From Colias croceus (lineage: Eukaryota > Arthropoda > Insecta > Lepidoptera > Pieridae), in assembly GCF_905220415.1 (NCBI RefSeq), contig NC_059549.1:8432001-8496000 (forward strand): a DNA stretch of 64,000 nucleotides. The letters run 5' to 3'. Below, piece after piece: positions 35,529 to 46,324 of the stretch. Below the pieces are notes generated by a model, which worked only from the letters and a program-made list of their open reading frames with translations, made no database searches and was not told the origin of the DNA. Positions within the stretch are counted from its first letter, which is position 1, and each line of letters opens with the position of its first letter. A program made the position numbers and the translations under genes.

Positions 35529-36263
35529 CTAGTTTAAATCTAGCTTAGGGCTAGTTTGTCTGTCAACACTTAACCTAGGTTGATGTATATAATTACTACT
35601 ACATAAAATTATAGTAGATCGATGGTCTGATACCGAACATGTACCAGACTGGTTAATATTATATGCTATTAACATAGCAAGTTCTCGCTTATATCTATAT
35701 GGCAGATACACTGTATTCTTTGTCAAACAAAAAGATTTTGTACAAGAATTAAGGTCAAAATATATAAATGCATCACTATGATGATTTGTTAAATTATATA
35801 ATTTTAAGTTAATATTATAGATAAATTTATTTTGATTTTGTGTCAAACCAGGCAAATATGGTAATGTACACAACATAAATTTGCATTTTGTCTCACTACT
35901 AATTTTCAACATTTTTTGAAATCCTATATCAATGTCATGTTTTTTTAAATTAAGACTATCTCCATATAATATAACAACAATATTATTTCCATTAAAACTA
36001 AAATTATCTAATGAATTCATGATATATGTAAATGAACTATTAGTATATATTGTACTAGAAACAACCCTATTTTGATGACACGTATTTGTAATTTGCCAAA
36101 ATTTAACAAAATTTTGATTACTGTGATGTTTAGCTAATAAATCAAACTTAACCTGTTCTTCATTTTTTTGACACTTTTTTAAAGCTGCCCTAAATCTATT
36201 TCGCGAAGATCGCATTTGTTCGTACACTGAACCACAACGAGGCTTACTACATGAAATCCACAT
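35529..36263 (-). pseudogene. Chimeric ORF: LINE A linker joined in frame to LINE B ORF1 esterase-like tail
   Basis: This 244-codon frame is not one gene. Residues 1-~64 (WISCSKPRCGSVYEQM, SRNRFRAALKKCQKNEEQ, NFVKFWQITN) are the ORF2 linker of LINE A, matching the known PRxGxxxxxMxxxRxxFxxAxxxC pattern of CR1/L2 proteins. From the CCTATT junction at 36066-36071 it continues into LINE B ORF1: VVILYGDS, then KCKFMLCTLPYLPGL and KFIYNINLKLYNL, which resembles the C-terminal SGNH-esterase-like domain found in ORF1 of CR1 elements. A GLHLN-type catalytic His segment is not obvious. The fusion is an accident of insertion. Confidence 0.75.
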
Positions 36264-36350
36264 CTTAAAATATATTCTGGCCTTTTTGTGTAACTCTTTG
36301 ACGTGATCGTTCCACCCTAGGATACGCTTTTGGCTGCATATTTGATTCGA
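36264..36350 (-). pseudogene. LINE A ORF2 linker segment
   Basis: The frame upstream of the chimeric ORF reads NQICSQKRILGWNDHVKELH and then KKARIYFKM on the minus strand, joining directly to WISCSKPRCGS. The PGWN-type motif (here LGWNDHVKELH) is a hallmark of the region between endonuclease and reverse transcriptase in CR1/L2 ORF2. It is cut by the TIR element at 36351. Confidence 0.75.
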
Positions 36351-37505
36351 TGTCCCCGAATTTCATTATTTTTTGCTGTTTAGTCGATAGCTGGTAGTGG
36401 ATTTTCTTAACAAACTGCTTTTCTTTTCCAACTAAAATGCGTAGTTTTTGTGAAAATCGAAATTGAAAATGATATTTTTCAAGGTTATTTTTGTACTAAA
36501 AACGCAACTTTAAGTAAAATCTTAAGCCATTATAGTATCAAAATGTCTAAATATCCCACTCACACGCATTATTTTTAAATATATTCATGTACCTATTACT
36601 TTATTTACATATTACAATTTTTTTTGTTAAAATATTATTTTAACAATTTATTATAGCCAAAAATCGTTCCAATAATTTGTATTTACAACAAGCCACAGAT
36701 TAAATATGACGCAGATCACAGATTAGCAATACAAATATACTAGCTTATCATAGAGTATAAATGATACATTTTAATGTTATTTTTATATCTCACTTTGCTT
36801 CAGTTTTTAAAAACGATTAACTTTTACTTTTTTTAAGTATTCAAATAGGTAGCGAGGAGCGAAGCGACGAGCGTGTTAGGTTAACTCTTGAACTGCCGCA
36901 CGAGCCGAGCGAGCGAAGCGAGCGTGCCGCGGCAGCGGCCGGCGAGTGCCAGAAGCGACTTTAGGGCGATTCCCACTCAAACAAAAAAAAAACTACTTTG
37001 GTTTAAACAACTTGTTTGTATTTTATTTATGTATCGTAAAATTATTTTTATTATCAAATGCTTTCTAAGTTAAAATTATTTTTGACAAATTCATTTTAAA
37101 AATCAATTTCTAATTATGTTTAATATTTACAATCGTGAACGCGTCATATAACATTTATTATCTATGGCATGTCGTCAGTCGTAAATACGTGGTAAATACA
37201 AACTTAAATTTTTGGCTATATACCTTTTCAGGTAGTTAATATAATTTTAGAAATTGTTATATATATAAATTAATAATCCGGCAACCTATTTAAAAATATT
37301 GCCTGTGTGCGAGATTATTAGAAGTTTTGATACGACAATGGTATAAAAGTGTCGTTTTTAGTACAAAAATAACCTTAAAAAAATTATTTTCATTTTCGAT
37401 TTTCACAAAAACTACGCATTTTAGTTGGAAAAGAAAAGCAGTTTGTTATGAAAAGTCACTACCCTCTACCTATTTTACAACTCTAAACAATAAAATTCGG
37501 GGACA
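36351..37505. mobile_element. Non-autonomous TIR element, 1155 bp, inserted in LINE A ORF2
   Basis: Ends TGTCCCCGAATTT and AAATTCGGGGACA-type (right end AAAATTCGGGGACA). Inverted homology spans ~155-190 bp with blocks AACAAACTGCTTTTCTTTTC, CAACTAAAATGCGTAGTTTT and GGTTATTTTTGTACTAAAAA. The flanks TTGATTCGA (36342-36350) and TTGTTTCAA (37506-37514) agree at 7 of 9 bases, suggesting an old 8-9-bp duplication. The centre (36850-36970) is unusually G+C-rich, with GAGCGAGCGAAGCGAGCGTG and GCCGCGGCAGCGGCCGGCG. No transposase. Superfamily not assigned. Confidence 0.7.
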
Positions 37506-37510
37506 TTGTT

Positions 37511-38530
37511 TCAAATATTTAACCTACGCTTTTTATTAATAACCTTATTATTTATATAACTATAAGCCGCACCTTCCTTCAAAATGTTGATAATATTATT
37601 ATACATAGATACTAAATATTCAGAATGATCTTTTATGAAACAATGTGAGTTGTGACTTTGACATTTTAACTGCAGGTTTATGGTTTTAAATTTACTTTCA
37701 CAATATTTACCATATACTTCAATTTGTTTTAAAGTTCTATTACCCCAAACTATCTTATTACATTCTATATCCTTACTTGACACTATTACCTTTGGTGGAA
37801 TACTCACGTCTAATTTACAAAATATTAACAAGGGATAATGATCTGACCATGTTACGTCGTACAGAATACTACACTTTTCAATTGTATTTGAGGCCAGCCT
37901 AGTACACACGCAATGGTCTAGCCACCTCAACGTTCCGTGCGCCTCACTTAAGAACGTGTAGGACGATTGACTATCTAACATTTCTATATCCGAGCATCGC
38001 CAGTCTACCTCCTCACAAAAAGCCAAAAGTTCATGCCCAAACAATGCATCAGGGTGCGCATTATAATCCCCTAACATATACACTAATTGTACACAACTAT
38101 TCTCGACGATAGCATTCATCGCACTTAATGTACTCGTAAACTCCGGCAAATTATCGCTACAATCACAAGGCATGTACACACTCATCACGATAAATGATAT
38201 GTTTCGCAGCTGAAATTCTATTGCCACTATGCGAGAGTTGTCATCTGCCACATCAATTATTTTAGTCTGTTGAAATAGATTCTTTCGCCACATCAAAGCT
38301 ACACCACCATAAGGTCTGCCACGCAAAATACCCGCGGACATATCAACGGCTGAAATTCCATGGAATGAGAAGTCCTCATGGATTTGACTTAACAATCCAA
38401 TATCACTTGGCAAAAGCCAAGTTTCTTGAAGTGCAATTATATCGGAACTATAACACAATTCACGAATGTGCTCAGCAGATCTTTTTGCCGATTTACAATT
38501 AAAAGATGATAGTTTTAAGGTTACAGCCAT
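37511..38530 (-). pseudogene. LINE A ORF2, endonuclease part
   Basis: EEP-type endonuclease of 339 residues up to the stop. SFNCKS at 9-14; LQETW at 34-38 with metal-binding Glu36; SVYMPCD at 117-123; GDYNAHP at 154-160 with catalytic Asp/Asn; SYTF at 190-193; WLDHCV at 203-208; SDHYPL at 229-234 with the terminal Asp-His. All active-site motifs are present. The ATG at 38530 is separated by one base from the ORF1 stop (TAA-T-ATG), which suggests translation by termination-reinitiation. The frame ends at a TGA close to the TIR-element insertion and is one base out of register with the linker beyond it. Confidence 0.9.
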
Positions 38531-38531
38531 A

Positions 38532-39638
38532 TTAATTATTTATATCACGATTATCATTTTCACTAGCATTATTGGGCAATTTATTATATCTTTTATATAT
38601 ATATTTTCTGTACACAATGCCAGGAGGCCAAAAATCTTCATTTAGAAATACATTTAATTTCTGCGCTTCTATAGTAACAACAAACGTATTAAAAGTTGTT
38701 TGATTCATATACGACTTCAGGTGCTCAATTTTTATAATATTTTCGCCTTTCTTTTTTATGTATTCTTTTAGTTTATCGGCTGAAATATCCGAGCGTACCC
38801 GCGATATATACAGTGCAGATGTACTCGGTACTGCCGGCAATAAGTCGTCAGCGTCCCCCTTCCCTCTCATATTTCGATTTTTTAAATAATTTTTTCTTTT
38901 TGTGACAAATTGAAAGCCATCGGCATCTACTAGATTTTTAGATTTTTGTTTATTTATATTTTCTTCCGGAATGGTCACCGCATCACGGTAACTGTGTGAA
39001 CCGGCCTTTATGTTAGCGTCCACTAAGCCATGCCTCCTTCGTGCCATTTCATTCATGCGTACATCAGACTGAGTCGATTTTATTATTTCTGGTGCAGGTA
39101 ACGGTGAAATTACTTCCTTCGGACTACCTTCAGTATTCTGTACATTTTTTAACGAATCATATGATTGTTGTACAGTACTGCACAAAGGTTTGCGTTGATT
39201 AAAAATTTCCGTTTTTATTGTGACCATATCGTTTTGAATTTTAGATATTTCATTTTTTACAACCATGTTCATTTTCATAAACGAAACTTCCGATCTTAGG
39301 GAAGTTAGCTCTTTTAAAATTTTAGTGACATCTAAGTGATCGAACGTTACTGGTGGAATTTTGTGTAAATCTTTTGCTACAAAAATCGGTAAGTTATCGG
39401 GTTCGGTGTCTTTTAAAATCTTAATAATGTCCTGGACATTTTTGACTGACCTTGTTTCGCCCTTTCTTGTAGTGATTCTTGTTCCCAAATTCTCACAAAT
39501 AACCGCCTTCGCACTTTCTATTTCTTTTTCCGAAAAACTCGACGTACATATTTGAGTTATTGCTTGTTCATCAATAACATCTATTCGATTACAAATATAA
39601 CATAGTACTTCATTAATTATAATTTCTTTATCACTCAT
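38532..39638 (-). CDS. LINE A ORF1 protein
   Basis: Intact frame; ATG at 39638 (MSDKEIIINEVL) is preferred because it begins the conserved region, although the frame stays open to 39710. Near residues 87-106 it has FVAKDLHKIPPVTFDHLDVT, a motif that recurs in ORF1 proteins of CR1/L2 elements in many animals, followed by a coiled-coil-like stretch (LKELTSLRSEVSFMK). The C-terminal ~80 residues (ALYISRVRSDISADKLKEYI onward) resemble an RRM-like fold used by such ORF1 proteins to bind RNA. Role by family: an RNA-binding, nucleic-acid-chaperone partner of ORF2. It overlaps no neighbour and stops one base before ORF2. Whether it is still expressed is unknown. Confidence 0.85.
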   Translation of the reverse strand: MSDKEIIINEVLCYICNRIDVIDEQAITQICTSSFSEKEIESAKAVICENLGTRITTRKGETRSVKNVQDIIKILKDTEPDNLPIFVAKDLHKIPPVTFDHLDVTKILKELTSLRSEVSFMKMNMVVKNEISKIQNDMVTIKTEIFNQRKPLCSTVQQSYDSLKNVQNTEGSPKEVISPLPAPEIIKSTQSDVRMNEMARRRHGLVDANIKAGSHSYRDAVTIPEENINKQKSKNLVDADGFQFVTKRKNYLKNRNMRGKGDADDLLPAVPSTSALYISRVRSDISADKLKEYIKKKGENIIKIEHLKSYMNQTTFNTFVVTIEAQKLNVFLNEDFWPPGIVYRKYIYKRYNKLPNNASENDNRDINN

Positions 39639-39824
39639 TTTTAAATAAATATTTAAACTTGTTTGGCTAGGTGTACAACATTTTAGACGTCTGTTCAAAC
39701 CAACTGCCAAAATCGTATCTTCTTATTTATGTAGGTTTCTTGTAAGATTCACGCTTGGCCTTGTGTTCGTGCTTAGTTAAGTCTGTCCGTTCGTGAAGTT
39801 CAGTTAAGCTGTTTGAGCACGAAC

Positions 39825-42800
39825 TATTAATTGACTGACCTGACTAATTTTAATGCTAACTTTGGTGTTGTTTTCAGCGAAAAATTCAATCCGTTGTTGA
39901 ATGTACACTATTCATATTCAGTCCAGCATTCGGAACCACACAATAACCTCAACCGTAACAGAATTTTATATACCCTTTGTTCGGATTGCACAATATGCCT
40001 GTCAGTCGTTAATGATCGTGACTTCTTCTAGAAGGACATGACGTAAGTATGATCATCCCAGAAATATTAAGTAAGTATGTATCATTAAATTAGCTATATG
40101 ATAAGCGGGGCAAAGCTCACTGACAAGTTAATAAAAATTGAGATCGGATATAGGGCAATACATATTTTTGTTTCCAATTAAATAAACATGATATAAAATA
40201 CAAACAGCCTCTCCTCGTGCATATGATGCATCATTGTGTGCCACTTTTGCACGCACATTTCTGTGCACTCAATTATACACTACACTATTGACTTTTCAAT
40301 CTAGTTAGTGTAACTATTTGTAAGTTGAACCGGCACACGTCACCGTTTTCCATTAATCTGCCGCCGGTCAGCCGGCTGGCCCGCCCGCCTCAGAGAAATT
40401 GAGTAATCAACGGATAACGTGTTGCATTGCTTCCATTGCATTTTGTTGTAGATTCTATTTAAAAACAGGTCTCTGTGTCAAACAATATATTATAATGTTC
40501 ATAAAATTTAGCTACAGGAGAAATGTAGAGTATATTGCTAGATAACCATGAACCATCATAGGAGTGTTCATAGAAACAATACAGTATTTTAAAGTATATT
40601 TCTGTTATACGGTATGTTTGAACATGAACATGCCTTACGCTAGAACTGCCATTTATAATTGTATGCAATTTGTAGTTACAGTTGCTAGAGCTCTAACTTC
40701 GAACAAGAGATGAAACTTGAGTAAATTACATAGATAGGGCTCCTGAAGAAGAGCATAAGTATTCATACCGAAAATAATCTTGAGGGACGTTAAATAGGGA
40801 TGAAAGTATTTTCATTAGGTTTGTATTCTATGCAAAACACATACACGAACGGCTCTTATTTTTATATAGTCTGGCTAGATAGGCTAGCTTTAATCATTTT
40901 AAACGTTGTTAAATTGTTTTGTTAGGCTTCAAAGATAGTCAAGGTTCCAGTCATTAATATTCGGGCCATTACCGCGAGTCGTAAAATAATAATGAATTTT
41001 AATTACTTGCAGATTAGACACGCTTCGCGTCTCATTTAAATGCATGTCTGTCGTAAAATTTGATTTTATAGTAAACGACTGGAATTGTTAAAAAATACAC
41101 GTTTCTATTACTACGAAAGAAGTATTTTTAGACTTTGTAAAAACGCGTTGAACATAATATTTGGGATTAAAATGCCCAAGAAATGTGTATTTTTAACAAA
41201 ATTATTCATAAAGAATGTATTCTATTACATAATAAGAATTATTAACATCCGTACTTAATACAATAGTCTATAAATATAACAGAACTAAGTCTGTTTGTCG
41301 TCTTCACGCCTACGCAATCACATTTACCGCCGACGAATAATTTTGATAAGTTATTCTGGTATTGAAGAAGGACGTATCAGATAGCTTTGCTTTTGTTGGA
41401 AAAGACTTGAAAGTAGGCCACATTTTAAGTTACGTTTATTTAGCTTTTTTTTCATTTTTTCGTTTGTTTTTTTTTATATGTTGTTTAGTATTTACGACAA
41501 ACACACAATAAAAAGATCATATCATAAAAAATACATATAAATGTATTAAAGGAAGTCACTTCAATTACAACCGAGTATGTCTATTAGTATCTAATTTACA
41601 TAAAACATGAACAAAAAGGCACATTCTCTCCACAAACAATCAAGAGCAAGTTAATAAAAGTACACAAGGAAAAACGCGGGAAAATTCCAGGGTCGGTAAG
41701 ATTGCGTTAGACGCTCGCCGCCTGGGGTTGTCATGATAAAAAATAATTCAGCGTGTCTCAAATTAATGTACCAATTTGTGTTATATGACATTGTTTTATG
41801 AAATTAATATAGATTAAGGTTTAACAATTGCAAAATAACCTATAACTTAAGTTTCAATTTTATAAAATAGATTCTCAGTTATACCTGTAGGTATATATGT
41901 GATAAAAAATGTAAAAAAATTATTCTGATCTTGTTCCAAGAGGAATAGGAGCTGTTTAGTTGCTAAAAATTATGTAAACATGTTGTATCATAAATGTCTA
42001 CAGACAAAAAAACATAAGCATATAAGATTAACAAAGAATGTCTGAATATTATGTAAAATTTTTAAATGATATCTACAAATACAAATTATTTGCTGTAGAT
42101 ACTACCAACACAAATAGATTTATCACATTTGAGATGATAAATCAGCCCACTTCATAAGTATAATAATATCCTACATATTGGAAAATTGCCCTCAACTGGC
42201 AACATTATTTACGTGGAGATTGGGGGTGGCGGGTTTAAAGCGAATAAAATTTCCCCCGAGACATTGTACCCCTTTGTCATGCGCGTGTGTTAATGTACTA
42301 TATACATGGTTATCTACCGAATAAACCACGGATAACACACGAATTACGATCAATTTATATCATACTGAATTAGAAATGCGAATCTCTTTTTTTCTTTATA
42401 TGTTTCTTACATAATGCAGTAAGCAGTAAGCATATATGTAAGAAACATATAACAATAAGTAACGAATATTAAAGTTGTCATTTCGACTCCCAAAGCTTTG
42501 CTATATTCTATTCTTACCTTATTTTATACTACTGCGTAAGTAGGTAGCAATAAACTCGAATCATTCAGTGAAATTTGTGAAATATTTTATGTGGTAAATT
42601 GTGTGATCAAATGTTTTGTAAACAGCTTCCCAGTAAAGCTCCAACATAACCTTGAATCCATAATATTAACGGTGTTATGGACTTCGGTAACATTCTTCAT
42701 AAACATTTTAATGTACATATTTAATTGAACATTTAACAACGTTAACGGTTAAGCAATTGATATTATAAAAAGTGTTATTTTAATTATTTTTATTAATAAA

Positions 42801-44268
42801 TAAAACGTTGGTAGGTATCAATTAATTTCCTATAAGCTGATTAGTATTAGAACTTTAATAATTAGGTACTTACGACAAAAAAAACTACAAGGTTCAATCA
42901 ATGAGGGCTATGCAAATTCAATCTGTACATACTTGATTTTGAAACATTTGGCATGTACATCTGTGAAAAATTGAAATTACAGATCGTATAAAACTGTAAA
43001 TTATATAGAATCATTAAATTTATATTTTCTGTTTATTTATTACAGACTCGTCAATAAAATAAAACACGTGTTAAACTTCTAATCAACAGCTTGACCCCCA
43101 CAAACACTTGTCTAGTGTTAAAACACAGCTTGCATATAAATGCGGCGTCGAGATAGGACGTTTTTCATAACAAAGAATATCTCTTTCGAAAAATAACTAA
43201 ACTAAATACACATACAGACAGTAATGTGCCGGCTAACGAATTCTTTTGTTCTTTTATTTAGCAGTCATGTATCATTGTGACTTCAAAGAATTGGGGCCAG
43301 CAGGAATCGCAGTAGTCATATCAGCGATTCATTAGGCCTTTCTACAAGTCAACGTATCAGATCGTTTATGCATAATGTATGGGAACTTTACTATGGAATA
43401 AATGCCAAATATTGTTCCTTGAATCGACGATGACACGCGAATGTGGAGCGGAATCTGATTAAACAATGCGGTACTCAATAGTTTCGTGTAAAAAATTGAA
43501 ATGTAAATTTACATTATCATAATATTGTGTATTCAGTAGTTAATCCCAAGAAAAAACTATAGGATATGCTAGAGACTAAATTTAGGTTTTCAAATTACAT
43601 ACTATGTTAAGCATTTTAACATTTATCAAGCTCATACCCTTAGCTCATACCATATTATTGCTGTTAAATCGAAATCGGAGTCCTTTATATAATTTGTGTA
43701 GGAAACAACGCTTTGAAGGCTTTGATGTAGAGATCTTTAAAGGATATCCGGTTTATTTGTTACGGAAGAAAAACAATAAAAATCTTGTTGAAACCATTTA
43801 ATCATGACTTTAAAAATAACAGTAAAAAAACAACACTGGAAGGAACAATAATTCTACTGGAAGTATTTTAATTTAATGGACAGAGTTTTAGTTTTTGTTC
43901 ATGTTCAGTTTGAGGTTGGAGGAATTTCAGTTTGTTTGCTTTTGCACAAAGTACAGATACACGTATACTTATTTATCAAAAAATATATGTATATACTTTC
44001 TTAACTTAAAGTAATGTTATGTATTTCAAGCTAGCAATTCGCGCTTTATAAGAATTTTGTATAAACATTTTGAATAAAATAATCACGTTCGTAAAAGGGT
44101 ATGTATCCTTCAATTTAGTTGAGCGCGCGAGGACCAATACGTGAGGCTATATTCCAAACGGCAGGACTACAGGTGACCTTGACGGGACCTTCGGACACGA
44201 AATTAGAGACCTGAAAATGTCTTACCTGGAAATTTATTCAACGGTTGACCAATTATTTTTATTTATGA
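39825..44268. other. Gene-free A+T-rich DNA with one strong hairpin
   Basis: No coding gene is supported. A G+C-rich patch lies near 40330-40395 (GCCGCCGGTCAGCCGGCTGG). A 16-bp-arm inverted repeat occurs at 42397-42451. A TATAAAT near 43135 lacks a convincing initiator. Confidence 0.4.
42397..42451. repeat. Inverted repeat with perfect 16-bp arms and 23-base loop
   Basis: TATATGTTTCTTACAT at 42397-42412 pairs perfectly with ATGTAAGAAACATATA at 42436-42451. The loop contains GCAGTAAGCAGTAAGC, a short tandem repeat. A transcript would form a simple hairpin; whether it is a small-RNA precursor, a TE end or neutral is not known. Confidence 0.55.
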
Positions 44269-44466
44269 CTAGCTTCCGCCCACGACTTTGTACGTGCATC
44301 CCCGTTTTTTCCCGTTCCCGCAAGAATTTCGGGAAATCCTTTCTTAGGGGACGCCTACGTTATGACATCTACCTGCATGCCAAATTTCAGCCCGATACGT
44401 CCAGTGGTTTGGGCTGTGCGTTGATAGATCACTATATCAGTCACCTTTGAGTTTTATATATATAGA
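44269..44466 (-). mobile_element. Short Helitron-like element with intact ends
   Basis: Minus strand: TCTATATATATAAAACTCAA start after A, ending ACGTACAAAGTCGTGGGCGG then AAG and CTAG (44269-44272) before T. A-to-T insertion pattern. The interior is unlike the copies with the CCCACGGGAAC block. Confidence 0.55.
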
Positions 44467-46172
44467 TTATGAATTTAAATATCAAGTTGAGAATACTAAC
44501 CTATTTTTGCAATTATACAGTTCCCGTCCGATTAGGGCCCTTCTGGCCTCCTCCACTCAAGCGACAGCCCAAGCCGAGGTTCGAGATCCCCGTCAAGGGG
44601 GGACGCCCTTGTGCATGTCGCTACCAGGGTGAACCTTCAGTTCACCCTCGCGTCCGCGTTAAAATGTAGAAGCCCTTCTGGCTAACATTGAGAAATACCT
44701 TACAAAAAATAAAAAAAATTATACAGTTAAACAACTGAATTAAATATGTATTAAACTTACCTAATAAGGGAGTCAAATATACAAAATAAACACTTTATGT
44801 ATGTTTGAATGTTTTTCTACGTACGGTTACATTTTTCAAACATCATATCGACGTTCCTCCATTCTCCCATAGATATAAAACCCAAAATATGACAAGCCCA
44901 TAAAATCCTATAACCTTAACAACATTAAATTCATTACACCCGGTAAAGCCGCATCCAGTAGCCATACAGCTACATCAAAACGCTGACGTAACTATGTTGG
45001 CGAGGGTCGAGGTTGAATTTCCGAGACGAGCCGAACGAAAGTTAGTCCAACACCCTGCACAAAGGCTTAATGAAGCTATTTATAGATGCACTATCAACAT
45101 CTCGACGTTCTTTCAGTAATTAATGACAAACTATGGAAGTAAAAGCCGTGAAAATCTTGTTCAAACTTAAGTACATATAAATTTTTATTTGTGGTTGTTT
45201 TGTGTAATGCTTTATTGCTTCCATTTATTTGCTTTAAATATATGAATATTTCTACCTTTTATCATGTAGTTTGCTTAACTGCATTTCAAAATCAATAACA
45301 AGAGACTTCTACCAAAGACATTTCTAACCATAAACAAATTGATCTAATAAAGCCACGATAAGAAAGAGCCATTTTTCATAAATAAAAATTAAAAACACTG
45401 TTTTACAAAATAATTACTGCTAAATGAGAGTAAATTTGAAAAAAAATAATGTGTGAAATTAATTTAAAAAGTAAACTTGAAACGTTGTTTTCTGTTAACG
45501 AAATGAAATTGAAAACAAAGTTGCGTCTCAGCGGATGCGGATTTAGGCAACAATTTATATTTACGAAAACTAAAAAAAATGCCTATTTATACATTAGGAC
45601 CACGTAAAATACTAACAGGTATTTCATATTCGAAGTTGTAAGGTGAAGTGAGAGTATGTACTATGTACCTAACGTACTTTCAGTTCAGTCAAACCATCAG
45701 CTAATATTTAAATAAAATTACCGAAAATAATTAAAAAGTTGTAAATTACAAAAAATCCCTAAATGTCTCCCATTTCGGACATTAAAAGTAAGTTAAGAAT
45801 CCTTGTAAATAATCTCATAATACCCGGTCAAATTTATTGTCAGTCTCACGCTTTGAACAAAGGGAAATTAGTTCAATTAAGACGCAATTAGCTGCGGACT
45901 TGTAATTATATTTTTACTTAAAGGTCCTTTATATTCTACAACTTTGTAGTACTGATTAGAAATTTAATTTTATTACGCCATCAGAAGCAAACCTGAATGT
46001 ATATAGAATTTTTGTAACTCTTTTTAACTGTCTAAGCTTGAAGTAATGGAATTGATAAAATTCACATAATATACGAAAAAGACATCATTTTGGTTAAATC
46101 CATAATATAAGTAAAACAATTCTAAACCAACCAAAAGGCTCTGAAAATCGTCCCTTCGGATTGTATTCATCA
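44467..46172. other. Gene-free DNA with a G+C-rich fragment at 44520-44680
   Basis: The fragment at 44520-44680 has coding-like composition in one frame (LKRQPKPRFEIPVKGGRP, CACRYQGEPSVHPRVRVKM) and may be a piece of a retroelement gag or ORF1 gene; no motif decides this. The rest is A+T-rich and empty. Confidence 0.35.
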
Positions 46173-46324
46173 CTAGCTGTGCCCGCGACTTCGTCCGCGT
46201 GGAATAGTGACTGCATAGTAGTTACTACTTTACATACAATTATTTAGTAAACACGTACTACCATAAACAATGCATAGAATTGTTAATAGAATTTATTACT
46301 AATCTAAGCTAAAAAACTTACGTA

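Larger units (their letters stand above)
30895..36065 (-). mobile_element. LINE B (CR1/Jockey-group), 5'-truncated, inserted in LINE A
   Basis: Right to left: ORF1 C-terminal part (36065-35529), ORF2 endonuclease (35493-34481), then a 1.5-kb insertion, ORF2 reverse transcriptase (32952-31139), and a 3' UTR with a hairpin CCGATTC...GAATCGG (30981-30987 and 31010-31016) and a TTTGAG-type tail ending at 30895. CCTATT occurs at both junctions (30889-30894 and 36066-36071), fitting a 6-bp target duplication. The start inside ORF1 shows 5' truncation, the usual result of incomplete reverse transcription. About 3.65 kb remain after subtracting the internal insertion. Other parts of the same family occur at 16.34-16.85 kb. 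Confidence 0.85.
29278..39824 (-). mobile_element. LINE A (CR1/L2-like), ORF1 plus ORF2, split by nested insertions
   Basis: A non-LTR retrotransposon running right to left: ORF1 (39638-38532), ORF2 endonuclease (38530-37511), a linker (36342-36072), reverse transcriptase (30890-29384) and a 3' tail of TTTATTATTTATTTTATTAA-type simple repeat at ~29278-29310. The 5' limit is uncertain; homology to the element may run to the CACGAAC block near 39824. It is broken by a 1.16-kb TIR element at 36351-37505 and by LINE B at 30895-36065. Removing these joins endonuclease, linker and reverse transcriptase in the order expected for ORF2, though with small frameshifts. CR1/L2 placement rests on the ORF1 motif, the WNDHVKELH linker and the reverse transcriptase. 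Confidence 0.85.

Noticed and set aside
43130..43170. TATAAAT near 43135 as a promoter
   Set aside because: No initiator at the expected spacing and no exon or coding region downstream.
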